A stretch of DNA of 64,000 nt, taken from Lachnospiraceae bacterium. Lineage in GTDB: Bacteria > Bacillota > Clostridia > Lachnospirales > Lachnospiraceae. The stretch lies in contig CAJTBF010000005.1 in assembly GCA_910574195.1 (NCBI GenBank), positions 124,001 through 188,000 of the forward strand, in the 5' to 3' direction. Below the pieces are notes generated by a model. The model did not search any database and had not been told where the DNA came from. It saw only the letters and a list, made by a program, of their open reading frames with translations. Both the position numbers and the translations under genes were made by a program. Positions 26,332 through 36,846 of the stretch are shown piece by piece. How positions within the stretch are numbered: position 1 is the first letter of the stretch; each line of letters starts with the position of its first letter.

Positions 26332-27174
26332 ATGGGAATCAAAACTTATAACCCATATACACCTTCCAGAAGACAGATGACCGGTTCTGATTTCTCTGAG
26401 ATTACAAAGAAGACACCGGAGAAATCCCTTCTGGCTTCCAAGAGCAGAACGGCTGGTCGTAATAATCAGGGTAAAATTACAGTAAGACACCGCGGAGGCG
26501 GCGCAAAGAAAAAATATAGAGTCATTGATTTTAAGAGAAAGAAAGACGGGATTCCGGCAACGGTTGTTGGAATTGAATATGATCCGAACAGAACAGCAAA
26601 TATCGCACTGATCTGCTATGCAGACGGTGAGAAGGCATATATCCTTGCTCCGGAGGGGCTGAAGGATGGAATGAAAGTAATGAACGGACCGGAAGCAGAA
26701 GTAAGAGTAGGAAACTGCCTGCCGCTTTCCGAGATTCCGGTTGGTACGCAGATTCACAATATTGAATTGTATCCGGGAAGAGGCGGACAGCTTGTTCGTT
26801 CCGCAGGAAACAGTGCACAGTTGATGGCAAAGGAAGGAAAGTACGCGACACTTCGTCTTCCTTCCGGTGAGATGAGAATGGTTCCGATTGTATGCCGGGC
26901 ATCTATCGGTGTCGTAGGCAACGGCGAACACAACCTGATCAACATTGGAAAAGCAGGACGGAAACGTCATATGGGAATTCGTCCCACAGTGCGTGGTTCT
27001 GTTATGAACCCGAACGACCATCCGCATGGTGGTGGAGAAGGTAAGACCGGTATCGGACGTCCGGGACCGTGTACTCCATGGGGTAAGCCGGCGCTTGGTT
27101 TGAAGACACGTAAGAAGAACAAAGCTTCAAACAAGTTGATCGTAAGAAGAAGAGATGGTAGAGGAATCAAATAA
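26332..27174 (+). CDS. rplB: 50S ribosomal protein L2
   Basis: The 280-residue L2 helps join the subunits and form the peptidyl transferase centre. [20 protein letters not shown], the [19 protein letters not shown] block and the conserved C-terminal stretch [18 protein letters not shown] are present. AAGGAGAG precedes the start. Confidence 0.98.
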   Translation: MGIKTYNPYTPSRRQMTGSDFSEITKKTPEKSLLASKSRTAGRNNQGKITVRHRGGGAKKKYRVIDFKRKKDGIPATVVGIEYDPNRTANIALICYADGEKAYILAPEGLKDGMKVMNGPEAEVRVGNCLPLSEIPVGTQIHNIELYPGRGGQLVRSAGNSAQLMAKEGKYATLRLPSGEMRMVPIVCRASIGVVGNGEHNLINIGKAGRKRHMGIRPTVRGSVMNPNDHPHGGGEGKTGIGRPGPCTPWGKPALGLKTRKKNKASNKLIVRRRDGRGIK

Positions 27175-27200
27175 ATTCGTTCGCAAGGAGGTTAGAACTT

Positions 27201-27482
27201 ATGGCTCGTTCACTTAAAAAAGGACCATTTGCAGATGCAAGTTTACTGAAAAAAGTAGATGCTATGAATGCTTCTGGTGATAAATCGGTTATTAAAACAT
27301 GGTCACGTCGTTCCACAATCTTCCCGTCATTTGTCGGCCATACATTTGCCGTACATGACGGAAGAAAGCATGTGCCTGTATATGTAACAGAGGATATGGT
27401 CGGCCACAAGCTGGGAGAGTTTGTTGCAACCAGAACATACAGAGGGCACGGAAAAGACGAGAAAAAATCCAAGGTTAGATAA
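27201..27482 (+). CDS. rpsS: 30S ribosomal protein S19
   Basis: The 93-residue S19 forms a 30S head complex with S13. [18 protein letters not shown] and [21 protein letters not shown] are family marks. It is 26 bp after rplB and preceded by AAGGAGG. Confidence 0.97.
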   Translation: MARSLKKGPFADASLLKKVDAMNASGDKSVIKTWSRRSTIFPSFVGHTFAVHDGRKHVPVYVTEDMVGHKLGEFVATRTYRGHGKDEKKSKVR

Positions 27483-27513
27483 TAGATAAACAATTCGAAA
27501 GGAGGGTTCATCC

Positions 27514-27900
27514 ATGGCAAAAGGACATAGATCCCAAATCAAGAGAGAAAGAAATGCGCAGAAGGATACACGGCCGTCAGCAAAGATTTCTTACGCCAGA
27601 GTATCTGTTCAGAAAGCATGTTTCGTATTAGATGCCATCCGGGGCAAGGATGTACAGACAGCACTTGGTATTTTGACTTATAATCCAAGATATGCTTCAC
27701 GTGTAATAGAAAAATTATTAAAATCAGCAATCGCAAATGCGGAAAACAATAACGGTATGAGTGCAGAAAATCTTTATATCGAAGAATGTTACGCAAACAA
27801 GGGGCCGACAATGAAGAGAATCAGACCGAGAGCACAGGGCAGGGCTTATAGAATTGAAAAGAGAATGAGCCATATTACGATTGTGCTGAATGAGAGATAA
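27514..27900 (+). CDS. rplV: 50S ribosomal protein L22
   Basis: The 128-residue L22 reaches into the exit tunnel with its beta-hairpin ([21 protein letters not shown]), the region where macrolide resistance changes arise in other bacteria. [21 protein letters not shown] is the globular part. GGAGGGTTC precedes the start. Confidence 0.97.
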   Translation: MAKGHRSQIKRERNAQKDTRPSAKISYARVSVQKACFVLDAIRGKDVQTALGILTYNPRYASRVIEKLLKSAIANAENNNGMSAENLYIEECYANKGPTMKRIRPRAQGRAYRIEKRMSHITIVLNER

Positions 27901-27911
27901 GGAGGGAAATA

Positions 27912-28568
27912 ATGGGACAGAAAGTTAATCCTCACGGCTTAAGAGTCGGTATTATTAAAGACTGGGATTCCAAATGGTATGCAGAAAAAGATTTTGCAGA
28001 CAATCTGGTGGAAGACCACAAGATCAGAACATTTCTTAAAAAGAGATTATACAGTGCCGGAATCTCCAGAGTTGAGATCGAAAGAGCTTCTGACCGTGTA
28101 AAAATTATCGTATATACAGCAAAGCCGGGTGTCGTAATCGGCAAGGGCGGCGCAGAGATTGAAAAGGTGAAAAAGGAACTGACACAGTTCACAGATAAGA
28201 AGTTGATCGTAGATATCAAAGAAGTGAAGAGACCGGATAAAGATGCACAGCTTGTAGCAGAGAATATTGCGCAGCAGCTGGAAAATCGTATTTCCTTCCG
28301 TCGTGCCATGAAGTCCTGCATGTCCAGAACCATGAAAGCAGGGGCTCTGGGTGTAAAGACAGCCGTTGCCGGACGTCTCGGCGGCGCCGATATGGCCCGT
28401 TCTGAGTTCTACAGCGAGGGGACGATCCCGCTTCAGACGCTGAGAGCTGACATTGATTATGGATTCGCGGAAGCTGACACAACTTACGGAAAAGTCGGTG
28501 TAAAGGTTTGGATTTACAAAGGCGAGATTCTTCCGACAAAAGGTGATAAGGAAGGGAGCGATAAATAA
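27912..28568 (+). CDS. rpsC: 30S ribosomal protein S3
   Basis: The 218-residue S3 lies at the mRNA entry channel and contributes to helicase activity. [21 protein letters not shown], the KH-domain motif [18 protein letters not shown] and the C-terminal [13 protein letters not shown] are present. Its stop overlaps the rplP start. Confidence 0.97.
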   Translation: MGQKVNPHGLRVGIIKDWDSKWYAEKDFADNLVEDHKIRTFLKKRLYSAGISRVEIERASDRVKIIVYTAKPGVVIGKGGAEIEKVKKELTQFTDKKLIVDIKEVKRPDKDAQLVAENIAQQLENRISFRRAMKSCMSRTMKAGALGVKTAVAGRLGGADMARSEFYSEGTIPLQTLRADIDYGFAEADTTYGKVGVKVWIYKGEILPTKGDKEGSDK

Positions 28569-29005
28569 TGTTAATGCCAAAAAGAGTAAAACGTCGTAAA
28601 CAGTTTCGTGGCAGCATGAAGGGCAAAGCCCTGAGAGGCAACACGATTTCTTATGGAGAATATGGAATCATTGCAACGGAGCCGTGCTGGATCAAGTCCA
28701 ACCAGATTGAGGCGGCCCGTGTGGCGATGACCCGTTATATCAAGCGTGGCGGTAAAGTCTGGATCAAGATTTTCCCGGATAAGCCGGTAACGGCAAAGCC
28801 TGCTGAGACCCGTATGGGTAGCGGAAAAGGCGCGCTGGAGTACTGGGTAGCAGTTGTAAAGCCGGGACGCGTTATGTTTGAGATTGCAGGAGTTCCTGAA
28901 GAAGTGGCAAGAGAAGCGCTTCGTCTTGCAATGCATAAATTACCCTGCAAATGCAAAATCGTTTCTCGCACAGAATTAGAAGGCGGTGATAACAGTGAAA
29001 ATTAA
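28568..29005 (+). CDS. rplP: 50S ribosomal protein L16
   Basis: The 145-residue L16 contacts the A-site tRNA and the peptidyl transferase region. [19 protein letters not shown] and the [16 protein letters not shown]-type block (here [18 protein letters not shown]) identify it. The gene overlaps rpsC by 1 bp and rpmC by 11 bp. Confidence 0.97.
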   Translation: MLMPKRVKRRKQFRGSMKGKALRGNTISYGEYGIIATEPCWIKSNQIEAARVAMTRYIKRGGKVWIKIFPDKPVTAKPAETRMGSGKGALEYWVAVVKPGRVMFEIAGVPEEVAREALRLAMHKLPCKCKIVSRTELEGGDNSEN

Positions 29006-29195
29006 TACATTTGTAAACGAATTAAGAGGGAAATCCGTAGAGGAATTAAATGAAGAATTAGTAGCTGCTAAGAAAGAGCTTTTTAACTTGAGATTCCAGA
29101 ATGCGACGAATCAGTTAGATAATACGAGCAGGATCAAAGAAGTGAGAAAAAATATTGCCAGAATCCAGACTCTGATCACCGAGGCAGGGAAATAG
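28995..29195 (+). CDS. rpmC: 50S ribosomal protein L29
   Basis: The 66-residue L29 is two long helices at the tunnel exit. [23 protein letters not shown] and the terminal [15 protein letters not shown] are typical. GTG 28995 is chosen, 8 nt after AGGCGG. An in-frame GTG at 28986 would add three residues and overlap the ribosome binding site. Confidence 0.93.
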   Translation: MKINTFVNELRGKSVEELNEELVAAKKELFNLRFQNATNQLDNTSRIKEVRKNIARIQTLITEAGK

Positions 29196-29224
29196 GGATT
29201 GGGCATTTGAAAGGAGTAGCAACT

Positions 29225-29482
29225 GTGGAAGAGAGAAATTTGAGAAAAACCCGTACCGGCAAGGTTGTCAGCGATAAAATGGACAAGACAATCGTTGTTG
29301 CAGTGGAAGACCACGTTAGGCATCCGCTTTATAAGAAGATTGTAAAGAAAACTTATAAATTGAAAGCTCATGATGAGAAGAATGAATGCAGCGTTGGCGA
29401 TATAGTAAAGGTCATGGAAACAAGACCACTCTCCAAAGATAAAAGATGGAGACTTGTAGAAGTTATGGAAAAGGCGAAATAA
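29225..29482 (+). CDS. rpsQ: 30S ribosomal protein S17
   Basis: The 85-residue S17 binds 16S rRNA early in assembly. [20 protein letters not shown] and the final [16 protein letters not shown] mark the family. GTG 29225 is chosen, 8 nt after AAGGAG. The TTG at 29207 lies before that site and would be an unlikely start. Confidence 0.94.
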   Translation: MEERNLRKTRTGKVVSDKMDKTIVVAVEDHVRHPLYKKIVKKTYKLKAHDEKNECSVGDIVKVMETRPLSKDKRWRLVEVMEKAK

Positions 29483-29526
29483 TTTGATCGTCTGTTTTGC
29501 AAGAAATTTGAAGGAGGTTTACCTGC

Positions 29527-29895
29527 ATGATACAACAGGAAAGTAGACTTAGAGTCGCAGATAATACTGGTGCGAAAGAATTACTTTGTATCCGTGTACT
29601 TGGCGGTTCTACGAGAAGATATGCCAACATCGGAGATGTGATCGTTGCGACTGTTAAAGATGCAACACCAGGCGGCGTTGTTAAAAAAGGTGACGTTGTA
29701 AAAGCTGTAGTTGTTCGTACTGTAAAGGGTGCACGTCGTAAAGACGGTTCCTACATCCGATTCGATGAAAATGCTGCTGTGATTATAAGAGATGACTTGA
29801 ATCCGCGTGGAACACGTATTTTTGGACCAGTAGCCAGAGAGCTGAGAGAGAAACATTTTATGAAGATCGTTTCCCTGGCTCCGGAAGTACTGTAG
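29527..29895 (+). CDS. rplN: 50S ribosomal protein L14
   Basis: The 122-residue L14 is at the subunit interface and is contacted by Rsf[20 protein letters not shown] and the [20 protein letters not shown] stretch are standard. AAGGAGG precedes the start. Confidence 0.98.
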   Translation: MIQQESRLRVADNTGAKELLCIRVLGGSTRRYANIGDVIVATVKDATPGGVVKKGDVVKAVVVRTVKGARRKDGSYIRFDENAAVIIRDDLNPRGTRIFGPVARELREKHFMKIVSLAPEVL

Positions 29896-29908
29896 GGAGG
29901 TGCGAGGA

Positions 29909-30223
29909 ATGGCAACAATGAAAATTAAAAAGGGTGATACCGTAAAGGTGATTGCCGGAAAAGACAAAGACAAAGAAGGCAAGGTAATTGCGGTCAATAA
30001 AAAAGAAGGAAAAGTTCTGGTTGAAGGCGTCAATATGCTGACCAAGCACACAAAACCGAGCATGGCAAATCAGAATGGCGGTATTGTGCATCAGGAAGGA
30101 CCAATTGATATTTCCAATGTGATGTATGTGCACAAAGGGAATGCGACAAGAATTGGTTTTAAGATGGATGGAGACAAAAAGGTGCGTGTTGCAAAGTCAA
30201 CAGGCGAAGTGATTGACGACTAA
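29909..30223 (+). CDS. rplX: 50S ribosomal protein L24
   Basis: The 104-residue L24 initiates 50S assembly. Its KOW motif is [20 protein letters not shown], followed by [19 protein letters not shown] 29909 is preferred, 8 nt after a GGGAGG ribosome binding site. GTG 29900 overlaps that site. Confidence 0.95.
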   Translation: MATMKIKKGDTVKVIAGKDKDKEGKVIAVNKKEGKVLVEGVNMLTKHTKPSMANQNGGIVHQEGPIDISNVMYVHKGNATRIGFKMDGDKKVRVAKSTGEVIDD

Positions 30224-30246
30224 TGCAGGGAAGGAGGTCCAGGACT

Positions 30247-30786
30247 TTGAGTAGATTAAAAGAACAGTATCAGAATGAGATCGTTGATGCAATGATCAAG
30301 AAATTTGGATATAAAAATAAAATGGAAGTGCCGAAGCTCGACAAAGTTGTCATTAATATGGGCGTAGGCGAAGCAAAAGACAATGCGAAAGTATTGGAAT
30401 CTGCCATTGCTGATCTTGAGAAAATCTCCGGTCAAAAGGCAGTGATTACAAGAGCAAAGAATTCCGTAGCCAACTTTAAAATCAGAGAAGGTATGGCAAT
30501 CGGATGTAAGGTTACGTTGAGGGGCGAAAGAATGTATGAATTCGTTGACCGTCTCATTAACCTTGCACTCCCTCGTGTACGTGACTTCAGAGGTGTGAAT
30601 CCAAACGCATTTGATGGAAGAGGAAATTATGCACTTGGCATCAAAGAGCAGTTGATTTTCCCGGAAATCGAGTATGATAAGATTGACAAAGTCAGAGGTA
30701 TGGATGTTATTTTTGTTACAACAGCCAAGACCGATGAAGAAGCGCGCGAATTACTGGCACAATTTAATATGCCGTTTAAAAAGTAA
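30247..30786 (+). CDS. rplE: 50S ribosomal protein L5
   Basis: The 179-residue L5 binds 5S r[23 protein letters not shown] at the start, [16 protein letters not shown], and [20 protein letters not shown] near the end are family marks. TTG 30247 is the start, about 9 nt after AAGGAGG, and gives the normal length. The in-frame ATG at 30223 overlaps the rplX stop. Confidence 0.94.
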   Translation: MSRLKEQYQNEIVDAMIKKFGYKNKMEVPKLDKVVINMGVGEAKDNAKVLESAIADLEKISGQKAVITRAKNSVANFKIREGMAIGCKVTLRGERMYEFVDRLINLALPRVRDFRGVNPNAFDGRGNYALGIKEQLIFPEIEYDKIDKVRGMDVIFVTTAKTDEEARELLAQFNMPFKK

Positions 30787-30798
30787 AGGAGGGAAATC

Positions 30799-30984
30799 AT
30801 GGCTAAGACATCAATGAAAATTAAGCAGCAGCGCAAACCAAAATTTTCTACAAGAGAATACAATCGCTGCAGAATTTGTGGCCGTCCGCATGCATATTTA
30901 AGAAAATATGGAATCTGCCGTATTTGCTTCCGTGAACTGGCATACAAAGGACAGATCCCAGGGGTGAAAAAGGCCAGCTGGTGA
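30799..30984 (+). CDS. rpsN: 30S ribosomal protein S14, zinc-binding type
   Basis: The 61-residue protein is the short form of S14 with four cysteines ([20 protein letters not shown]), which bind zinc. [15 protein letters not shown] at the start is typical. Bacteria that carry only this form cannot replace it when zinc is short, but other copies could lie outside the window. Confidence 0.97.
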   Translation: MAKTSMKIKQQRKPKFSTREYNRCRICGRPHAYLRKYGICRICFRELAYKGQIPGVKKASW

Positions 30985-31115
30985 TGAAAGGAAGACCGGT
31001 GAATCAGGCGTAAGCGAAGAGGAGCCAAATGCGGAGGATTCTTGAAATCCGGAGGTGTGTACAGATCACCGACGGGAAGAGTTTCCTTAGAGAAAGAAAA
31101 GGAGGATATTTTCAC

Positions 31116-31517
31116 ATGACTATGAGTGATCCAATCGCAGATATGCTTACAAGAATCCGTAATGCAAATACTGCGAAACATGATACAGTAGATGTACCTG
31201 CATCAAAGATGAAGACCGCGATTGCTGACATTCTTCTGAACGAAGGATATATTGCAAAATATGACATTGTAGAAGACGGCGCATTCAAGACCATCCATAT
31301 CACATTAAAATATGGTGCAGATAAGAACGAAAAAGTAATTTCCGGTCTGAAGAGAATTTCAAAACCGGGACTTCGTGTTTATGCAAACAGTGAGGAACTG
31401 CCGAAGGTACTCGGCGGACTCGGAATTGCTATTGTTTCTACTAACAAAGGTGTAATTACAGATAAAGAAGCAAGAAAACTCGGTGTAGGCGGAGAAGTAC
31501 TCTGCTTTGTGTGGTGA
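31116..31517 (+). CDS. rpsH: 30S ribosomal protein S8
   Basis: The 133-residue S8 nucleates the 30S central domain and represses the spc operon in E. coli. [18 protein letters not shown] and the terminal [11 protein letters not shown] identify it. ATG 31116 follows AAGGAGG. An in-frame upstream ATG at 31029 would add 29 unrelated residues. The 131-bp gap before it and the 408-bp gap after it are wide for this operon. Confidence 0.97.
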   Translation: MTMSDPIADMLTRIRNANTAKHDTVDVPASKMKTAIADILLNEGYIAKYDIVEDGAFKTIHITLKYGADKNEKVISGLKRISKPGLRVYANSEELPKVLGGLGIAIVSTNKGVITDKEARKLGVGGEVLCFVW

Positions 31518-31824
31518 CACTGAACACTTAGCGAGCACATAAGTGCGAGCTTAGTGAGAAGGTCGTTCCCAAGCGTTAGCGAATCCAAGCGAAAGCGAGA
31601 GATGAGCTTAGGCGCACGAGCACTGAACACTTAATGAGCACGTAAGTGCGAATTTAGTGAGAAGGCTGTTCCCAAGCGTTAGCGAATCCGAGTGGAAGCG
31701 AGAGATGAGCTTAGGCGCACGAGCACTGAACACTTAATGAGCACGTAAGTGCGAATTTAGTGAGAAGGCTGTTCCCAAGCGTTAGCGAATCCGAGTGGAA
31801 GCGAGAGATGAGCTTAGGCGCACG
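31518..31824 (+). repeat. three tandem 103-bp repeats inside the spc operon
   Basis: Units start at 31518, 31621 and 31724 (each CACTGAACACTTA). Units 2 and 3 are identical as far as read; unit 1 differs at several positions. Each holds CACTTA with TAAGTG as a small hairpin and CGTTAGCGAATCC, AAGCGAGAGATGAGCTTAGG modules. The period is not a multiple of three and there is no steady reading frame. The block begins directly after the rpsH stop. The remaining gap up to rplF (31825-31925) holds only the rplF ribosome binding site. Confidence 0.85.
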
Positions 31825-31925
31825 GAACCTGTTCCGAAGAGAACAAGTAAAGCAGATCAATCATCAACTGAAAACAGAGCAGACACAGCATCTGCTCCGA
31901 AAATTTAAGTTAGGAGGAGAAAGGT

Positions 31926-32468
31926 ATGTCACGTATAGGAAGACTGCCAGTTGCAATCCCGGCCGGAGTGACCGTAGAGATTGCTGACAAGAATGTAGTG
32001 ACCGTAAAGGGTCCGAAAGGAAGTCTTGTAAAAGAACTTCCGGTTGAAATGGAAATCAAGCAGGAAGGCGAAGAAATCGTTGTCTCAAGACCGAATGATT
32101 TGAAAAAAATGAAATCTCTCCATGGTCTGACAAGAACACTGATCAATAATATGGTGGTCGGCGTCAGTCAGGGATACGAGAAAGTTCTGGAAGTAAACGG
32201 CGTTGGTTACAGAGCAGCGAAGTCTGGAAATAAACTGACACTCAGTCTGGGATATTCACACCCGGTTGAGATGATTGACCCGGAAGGAATCGAGACGGTT
32301 CTGGAAGGTCAGAATAAGATTACCGTAAAAGGAATCGATAAAGAAAAAGTCGGCCAGTATGCAGCGGAGATCAGAGATAAGAGAAGACCGGAACCATATA
32401 AGGGTAAGGGAATCAAATATGCGGATGAAGTGATCCGGCGTAAAGTTGGTAAGACTGGTAAGAAATAA
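31926..32468 (+). CDS. rplF: 50S ribosomal protein L6
   Basis: The 180-residue L6 is two similar domains near the factor-binding site. [18 protein letters not shown] at the start and [20 protein letters not shown] near the end are standard. AGGAGGAG precedes the start. It is separated from rpsH by the tandem repeat block. Confidence 0.97.
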   Translation: MSRIGRLPVAIPAGVTVEIADKNVVTVKGPKGSLVKELPVEMEIKQEGEEIVVSRPNDLKKMKSLHGLTRTLINNMVVGVSQGYEKVLEVNGVGYRAAKSGNKLTLSLGYSHPVEMIDPEGIETVLEGQNKITVKGIDKEKVGQYAAEIRDKRRPEPYKGKGIKYADEVIRRKVGKTGKK

Positions 32469-32485
32469 ATAAGGAGGGTGTGAAA

Positions 32486-32854
32486 ATGGTTAGTAAGAAA
32501 TCAAGAAGTGAAGTTCGTAGAAAAAAACACATGAAATTACGTAACCGTTTCAGCGGGACTGCTGAGAGACCACGTTTGGCTGTGTTTAGAAGTAATAGTC
32601 ATATGTATGCACAGATTATTGACGATACGGTTGGGCACACTCTGGTGGCTGCTTCCACTCTTCAGAAAGATGTGAAAGCAAACTTGGAGAAAACCAACAA
32701 CGTTGATGCTGCAGCATACCTTGGAAAAGTTATTGCCGAGAAGGCAAAGGAAAAAGGCATCGTGGATGTTGTCTTTGACAGAGGCGGCTTTATCTATCAG
32801 GGAAAAATCAAAGCATTAGCAGACGCAGCAAGAGAAGCTGGGTTGAATTTCTAG
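32486..32854 (+). CDS. rplR: 50S ribosomal protein L18
   Basis: The 122-residue L18 carries 5S rRNA into the subunit with L5. [20 protein letters not shown] and the final [20 protein letters not shown] mark it. ATG 32486 gives the usual length and follows AAGGAGGG by 7 nt. GTG 32480 is two codons upstream. Confidence 0.95.
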   Translation: MVSKKSRSEVRRKKHMKLRNRFSGTAERPRLAVFRSNSHMYAQIIDDTVGHTLVAASTLQKDVKANLEKTNNVDAAAYLGKVIAEKAKEKGIVDVVFDRGGFIYQGKIKALADAAREAGLNF

Positions 32855-32869
32855 GAAGGGAGAACACAT

Positions 32870-33379
32870 ATGAGACAGGAACGTATTGATGCTGGTCAGC
32901 TTGAGTTAGAAGAAAAAGTGGTATCAATCAAGCGTGTTACCAAGGTCGTAAAAGGTGGTCGTAACATGAGATTCACAGCTTTGGTAGTTGTCGGCGATGG
33001 AAAAGGCCATGTAGGCGCAGGATTGGGAAAAGCGACAGAAATTCCGGAAGCAATTCGGAAAGGAAAAGAAGACGCTGCAAAGAAGTTGATTGAGGTTGCA
33101 TTGGATGAAAACGACAGTGTAACACATGATACGATCGGAAAGTTCGGAAGTGCTTCCGTGCTGTTGAAGAAGGCTCCGGACGGTACCGGTGTGATTGCCG
33201 GAGGTCCTGCACGTGCCGTGATTGAGATGGCAGGGATCAAAAATATTCGTACCAAATCCCTGGGATCGAACAACAAGCAGAACGTTGTACTTGCTACGAT
33301 CGAAGGATTAAAAGAAATTAAAACTCCGGAAGAGGTTGCAAGACTTCGTGGCAAATCGGTAGAAGAGATCGTAGGCTGA
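32870..33379 (+). CDS. rpsE: 30S ribosomal protein S5
   Basis: The 169-residue S5 takes part in decoding accuracy and mRNA unwinding. [20 protein letters not shown], the loop where spectinomycin resistance arises in other bacteria, and [20 protein letters not shown] are present. Spacing to rplR is 15 bp. Confidence 0.98.
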   Translation: MRQERIDAGQLELEEKVVSIKRVTKVVKGGRNMRFTALVVVGDGKGHVGAGLGKATEIPEAIRKGKEDAAKKLIEVALDENDSVTHDTIGKFGSASVLLKKAPDGTGVIAGGPARAVIEMAGIKNIRTKSLGSNNKQNVVLATIEGLKEIKTPEEVARLRGKSVEEIVG

Positions 33380-33395
33380 TGGGAGGTAAAGTAGA

Positions 33396-33578
33396 ATGGC
33401 AAATTTGAAAATTACGTTAGTAAAGTCTACAATCGGTGCTGTACCGAAGCATAAAAAGACTGTAGAAGCCCTGGGCTTAAGGAAGCTGAATAAGACGGTG
33501 GTATTACCGGATAATGCGGCAACCAGAGGAATGGTACAGCAGGTAAGACATTTGGTAAAAGTGGAAGAAGAGGCATAG
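33396..33578 (+). CDS. rpmD: 50S ribosomal protein L30
   Basis: The 60-residue L30 is the short bacterial form: [20 protein letters not shown], then [20 protein letters not shown]. It starts 16 bp after rpsE, after GGGAGG. Confidence 0.96.
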   Translation: MANLKITLVKSTIGAVPKHKKTVEALGLRKLNKTVVLPDNAATRGMVQQVRHLVKVEEEA

Positions 33579-33666
33579 GCATAAAAGGTGCGGCAAGCGC
33601 AGAGATATGTCAGATTGCAGAAAATAAACGCATAGAAACAGCGTAAAAAGAGAAGGAGGTAAAATG

Positions 33667-34107
33667 ATGGACTTATCAAACTTGAGACCGGCAGACGGTG
33701 CAAAGCAGAGTGATAATTTCAGAAGAGGCCGTGGACATGGTTCCGGAAATGGTAAGACAGCCGGCAAGGGACATAAGGGCCAGAAGGCTCGTTCCGGAGG
33801 AGCAAGACCAGGTTTTGAAGGCGGTCAGATGCCTTTGTACAGAAGATTACCTAAGAGAGGATTTAAATGCAGAAACTCTAAGACGATCGTAGGAATCAAT
33901 CTGGATGTTCTGGAAAGATTTGAAGACGGCGCGACAGTGTCTGTGGAAACTCTGATCGAAAACGGTATTGTAAAGAATCCGCGGGATGGTGTAAAAATCC
34001 TTGGAAATGGAGAGTTGACTAAGAAGCTCACAGTGCAGGCGAACGCATTCAGCGCAGGCGCTGCAAAAAAAATTGAGGCCCTTGGTGGAAAAGCAGAGGT
34101 GATCTAA
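33667..34107 (+). CDS. rplO: 50S ribosomal protein L15
   Basis: The 146-residue L15 is a late assembly protein. [20 protein letters not shown] at the start and the Gly-rich [20 protein letters not shown] stretch are standard. ATG 33667 is preferred by spacing over ATG 33664. Its stop overlaps the secY start by 1 bp, linking synthesis of L15 and the translocon. Confidence 0.96.
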   Translation: MDLSNLRPADGAKQSDNFRRGRGHGSGNGKTAGKGHKGQKARSGGARPGFEGGQMPLYRRLPKRGFKCRNSKTIVGINLDVLERFEDGATVSVETLIENGIVKNPRDGVKILGNGELTKKLTVQANAFSAGAAKKIEALGGKAEVI

Positions 34108-35459
34108 TGCTGAAGACAATACGGAGAGCATTTGGTATTGAGGATATCCGTAAAAGGATACTCTACACATTCATGATGCTGGTCGTTGTAAGACTTGGAT
34201 CCCAGCTGCCCACTCCGGGGGTGGACCCAACCTATATTCAGAACTTTTTTGCGAATCAGACCGGTGATGCATTTAATTTTTTTGATGCATTCACCGGCGG
34301 TTCCTTTACTCAGATGTCCGTGTTTGCTCTTAGCATTACGCCCTATATCACATCTTCAATTATTATGCAGCTTTTGACCATTGCGATTCCCAAGCTGGAA
34401 GAGATGCAGAAAGAGGGCGCGGACGGGAGAAAGAAGATTGCAGCGATCACACGTTATGTAACGGTTGCACTTGCATTAATTGAATCTACTGCGATGGCGG
34501 TCAGTTTTGGACGGCAGGGCCTTTTGGTAGAATATAATTTCGTAAATGCGACGATTGTAGTATGTACGCTGACAGCCGGCTCTGCGTTTCTGATGTGGAT
34601 TGGGGAACGTATTACGGAGAAGGGTGTTGGAAACGGGATTTCGATTGTCTTGCTGATTAATATTATTTCCCGTGTGCCGGATGATTTTGTAAGACTTTAT
34701 GAACAGTTTGTAAAAGGAAAGTCGGTTGCAAAAGGAATTCTGGCCGGATTGATTATTCTTGCCGTACTGTTGGTGGTTGTTATATTTGTCATCATTCTTC
34801 AGGGAGGACAAAGAAAAATTGCCGTACAATACTCTCAGAAAGTGCAGGGGAGAAAAACGTATGGCGGACAGTCCACCCACATTCCGTTAAAGGTGAATAC
34901 TGCTGGCGTGATTCCGGTCATTTTTGCATCTTCCCTGATGCAGTTTCCGATCGTGATTGCATCATTTCTTCAGAAGGGAAATGGTACAGGGATCGGAAGT
35001 GAGATTCTACGGGGATTGAACTCCAATAACTGGTGTGATCCGGAAAATCTGATCTATTCGATTGGTTTAATCCTATATATCGCACTTACGATATTCTTTG
35101 CTTATTTCTATACATCCATTACCTTTAATCCAATGGAGATAGCGAATAATATGAAGAAGAGCGGCGGATTTATTCCCGGCATACGTCCGGGGAAGCCCAC
35201 CATCGAATATTTGACAAAGATCCTGAACTACGTAATATTTATTGGTGCATGCGGACTGGTAATCGTGCAGGTGATCCCATTCTTCTTTAACGGTGTGTTT
35301 GGAGCGAATGTTTCCTTTGGAGGTACTTCACTTATCATTATTGTCGGAGTAGTTCTGGAGACGATCAAGCAGATTGAGTCACAGATGCTGGTACGAAATT
35401 ATACAGGATTTTTGAATAACAAAGGAAATTCGATGTCAAATAGTTTTATGGGGTACTGA
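34107..35459 (+). CDS. secY: protein translocase subunit SecY
   Basis: The 450-residue channel protein has ten predicted helices. Family marks are DIRKRILYTFMMLVVVRLGS at the start, ITPYITSSIIMQLLTIAIPKLE, and KSGGFIPGIRPGKPT in the cytoplasmic loop used by SecA and ribosomes. The final TGFLNNKGNS is ordinary. It overlaps rplO by 1 bp. Confidence 0.97.
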   Translation: MLKTIRRAFGIEDIRKRILYTFMMLVVVRLGSQLPTPGVDPTYIQNFFANQTGDAFNFFDAFTGGSFTQMSVFALSITPYITSSIIMQLLTIAIPKLEEMQKEGADGRKKIAAITRYVTVALALIESTAMAVSFGRQGLLVEYNFVNATIVVCTLTAGSAFLMWIGERITEKGVGNGISIVLLINIISRVPDDFVRLYEQFVKGKSVAKGILAGLIILAVLLVVVIFVIILQGGQRKIAVQYSQKVQGRKTYGGQSTHIPLKVNTAGVIPVIFASSLMQFPIVIASFLQKGNGTGIGSEILRGLNSNNWCDPENLIYSIGLILYIALTIFFAYFYTSITFNPMEIANNMKKSGGFIPGIRPGKPTIEYLTKILNYVIFIGACGLVIVQVIPFFFNGVFGANVSFGGTSLIIIVGVVLETIKQIESQMLVRNYTGFLNNKGNSMSNSFMGY

Positions 35460-35647
35460 GAGATGTCGGAAAACATCTTGGAATTCGTGTCCCTGGTGGA
35501 CGAAGGATAGCTTGTGCTGTCTGATAAAGTGTATGTTTAGCTCGTTGTGTTTTATCTGCGAGGGAGATTGTAGAAAATGGTATTCCATTTTTGTATATTC
35601 CCGTGATAAACACAACGGGTTAAAGTGCTATTATGGAGGTATAAAAA
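35460..35647 (+). other. secY-adk gap with a family A fragment
   Basis: This 188-bp gap contains a short piece of family A in reverse (CTGTCTGATAAAGTGTATG at about 35518-35536). It also holds two ACAACG-type strings and the adk ribosome binding site (GGAGG at 35635). I see no good promoter or terminator. Confidence 0.4.
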
Positions 35648-36289
35648 ATGAAGATTATTATGTTGGGTGCTCCGGGTGCAGGGAAAGGAACGCAGGCAAA
35701 AAAGATTGCAGAAAAATATACAATCCCACATATTTCCACAGGTGATATTTTCAGAGCGAATATCAAAAACGGAACGGAACTTGGGAAAAAAGCGAAAACG
35801 TACATGGATCAGGGCCTGCTGGTACCGGATGAACTGGTAGTGGATCTGGTGGTAGACAGAGTCAATCAGGAAGACTGTGCAGGCGGATATGTTCTGGATG
35901 GTTTCCCACGGACCATCCCGCAGGCGGAGGCGTTGGATAAAGCCCTGGCAGCAATGGGACAGAAGATGGATTATGCAATTAATGTGGAAGTGCCGGATGA
36001 GAATATTGTGAACCGGATGTCCGGACGGCGTGCCTGTGTAGGCTGCGGTGCAACTTACCACCTGGTATATGCTCCGACGAAAGTAGAGGATATTTGTGAT
36101 AAATGCGGCGGCAGTCTGATTTTGAGAGAAGACGACAAACCGGAGACAGTGAAGAAACGTCTTGGTGTGTATCATGACCAGACACAGCCGCTGATTGATT
36201 ATTATACGACGGCAGGAATTTTGAAAGAAGTGGACGGAACGATCGATATTCAGGATGTATTTGCAGAAATCGTAAAGATTCTGGGCTGA
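35648..36289 (+). CDS. adk: adenylate kinase
   Basis: Adk interconverts AMP, ADP and ATP. The 213 residues show the P-loop [15 protein letters not shown], the AMP-binding [14 protein letters not shown] and [13 protein letters not shown], and a LID with two cysteine pairs (CVGC and CDKC), the zinc-binding type usual in Gram-positive bacteria. It follows secY as in many Bacillota, but map does not follow it. Confidence 0.98.
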   Translation: MKIIMLGAPGAGKGTQAKKIAEKYTIPHISTGDIFRANIKNGTELGKKAKTYMDQGLLVPDELVVDLVVDRVNQEDCAGGYVLDGFPRTIPQAEALDKALAAMGQKMDYAINVEVPDENIVNRMSGRRACVGCGATYHLVYAPTKVEDICDKCGGSLILREDDKPETVKKRLGVYHDQTQPLIDYYTTAGILKEVDGTIDIQDVFAEIVKILG

Positions 36290-36292
36290 TGT

Positions 36293-36532
36293 ATGGTGCT
36301 TAAGCCGGGAATGCTCGCGAAATCGAAGGCGGGACGGGATAAAGACTGTATATACGTTATAATTTCTGTCAATGATGAATATGTATATCTGGCGGACGGA
36401 GAGAAAAGAACCGTCTGCCAGGCAAAAAGGAAGAACCGGAAACATGTGCAGCCAATGAAAAAAATGCACTGTAGTTCGTATAGAGATGATGGGGAAATAA
36501 GGCGAATAATCCGACAGGGGTTATCACAATAA
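36293..36532 (+). CDS. KOW-domain RNA-binding protein
   Basis: The 79-residue basic protein starts with a KOW-like motif, [22 protein letters not shown], then [24 protein letters not shown]. It matches the small L14E/KOW-type protein found between adk-map and infA in Clostridia, whose role is unknown. The ATG is 3 bp after the adk stop with no clear ribosome binding site of its own, so coupling to adk is likely. In this cluster it stands where map would usually precede it. Confidence 0.85.
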   Translation: MVLKPGMLAKSKAGRDKDCIYVIISVNDEYVYLADGEKRTVCQAKRKNRKHVQPMKKMHCSSYRDDGEIRRIIRQGLSQ

Positions 36533-36620
36533 AAAAGGAAAACAAGAAAGGTTGTTGTTCACGGGCTGTTTGTCCGTTTATGGTAATCAGGAAAGTGCAG
36601 AGAGCACGGGAGGATTAAGT

Positions 36621-36839
36621 ATGTCAAAAGCTGACGTGATCGAGATTGAAGGAATCGTAGTGGAAAAACTGCCGAATGCGATGTTTAAAGTGGAGTTAGA
36701 GAATGGGCATATTGTATTGGCGCATATCAGCGGGAAATTACGTATGAACTTCATTAAGATTTTACCGGGAGATAAGGTGACTCTGGAAATGTCTCCGTAT
36801 GATCTCAGCAAAGGAAGAATTGTTTGGAGAGATAAGTAA
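36621..36839 (+). CDS. infA: translation initiation factor IF-1
   Basis: The 72-residue factor binds the 30S A site at initiation. [20 protein letters not shown] and the OB-fold stretch [20 protein letters not shown] identify it. ATG 36621 follows GGGAGG. Upstream in-frame codons from 36552 are not part of the family. Confidence 0.97.
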   Translation: MSKADVIEIEGIVVEKLPNAMFKVELENGHIVLAHISGKLRMNFIKILPGDKVTLEMSPYDLSKGRIVWRDK

Positions 36840-36846
36840 AAAGGTG

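Noticed and set aside
31518-31824. CRISPR-like array
   Set aside because: Units are 103 bp and repeated end to end without unique spacers, and no cas genes are near.
31760-31987. 75-codon frame through the third tandem unit
   Set aside because: It runs into rplF out of frame; the 103-bp period breaks any repeat-encoded frame.
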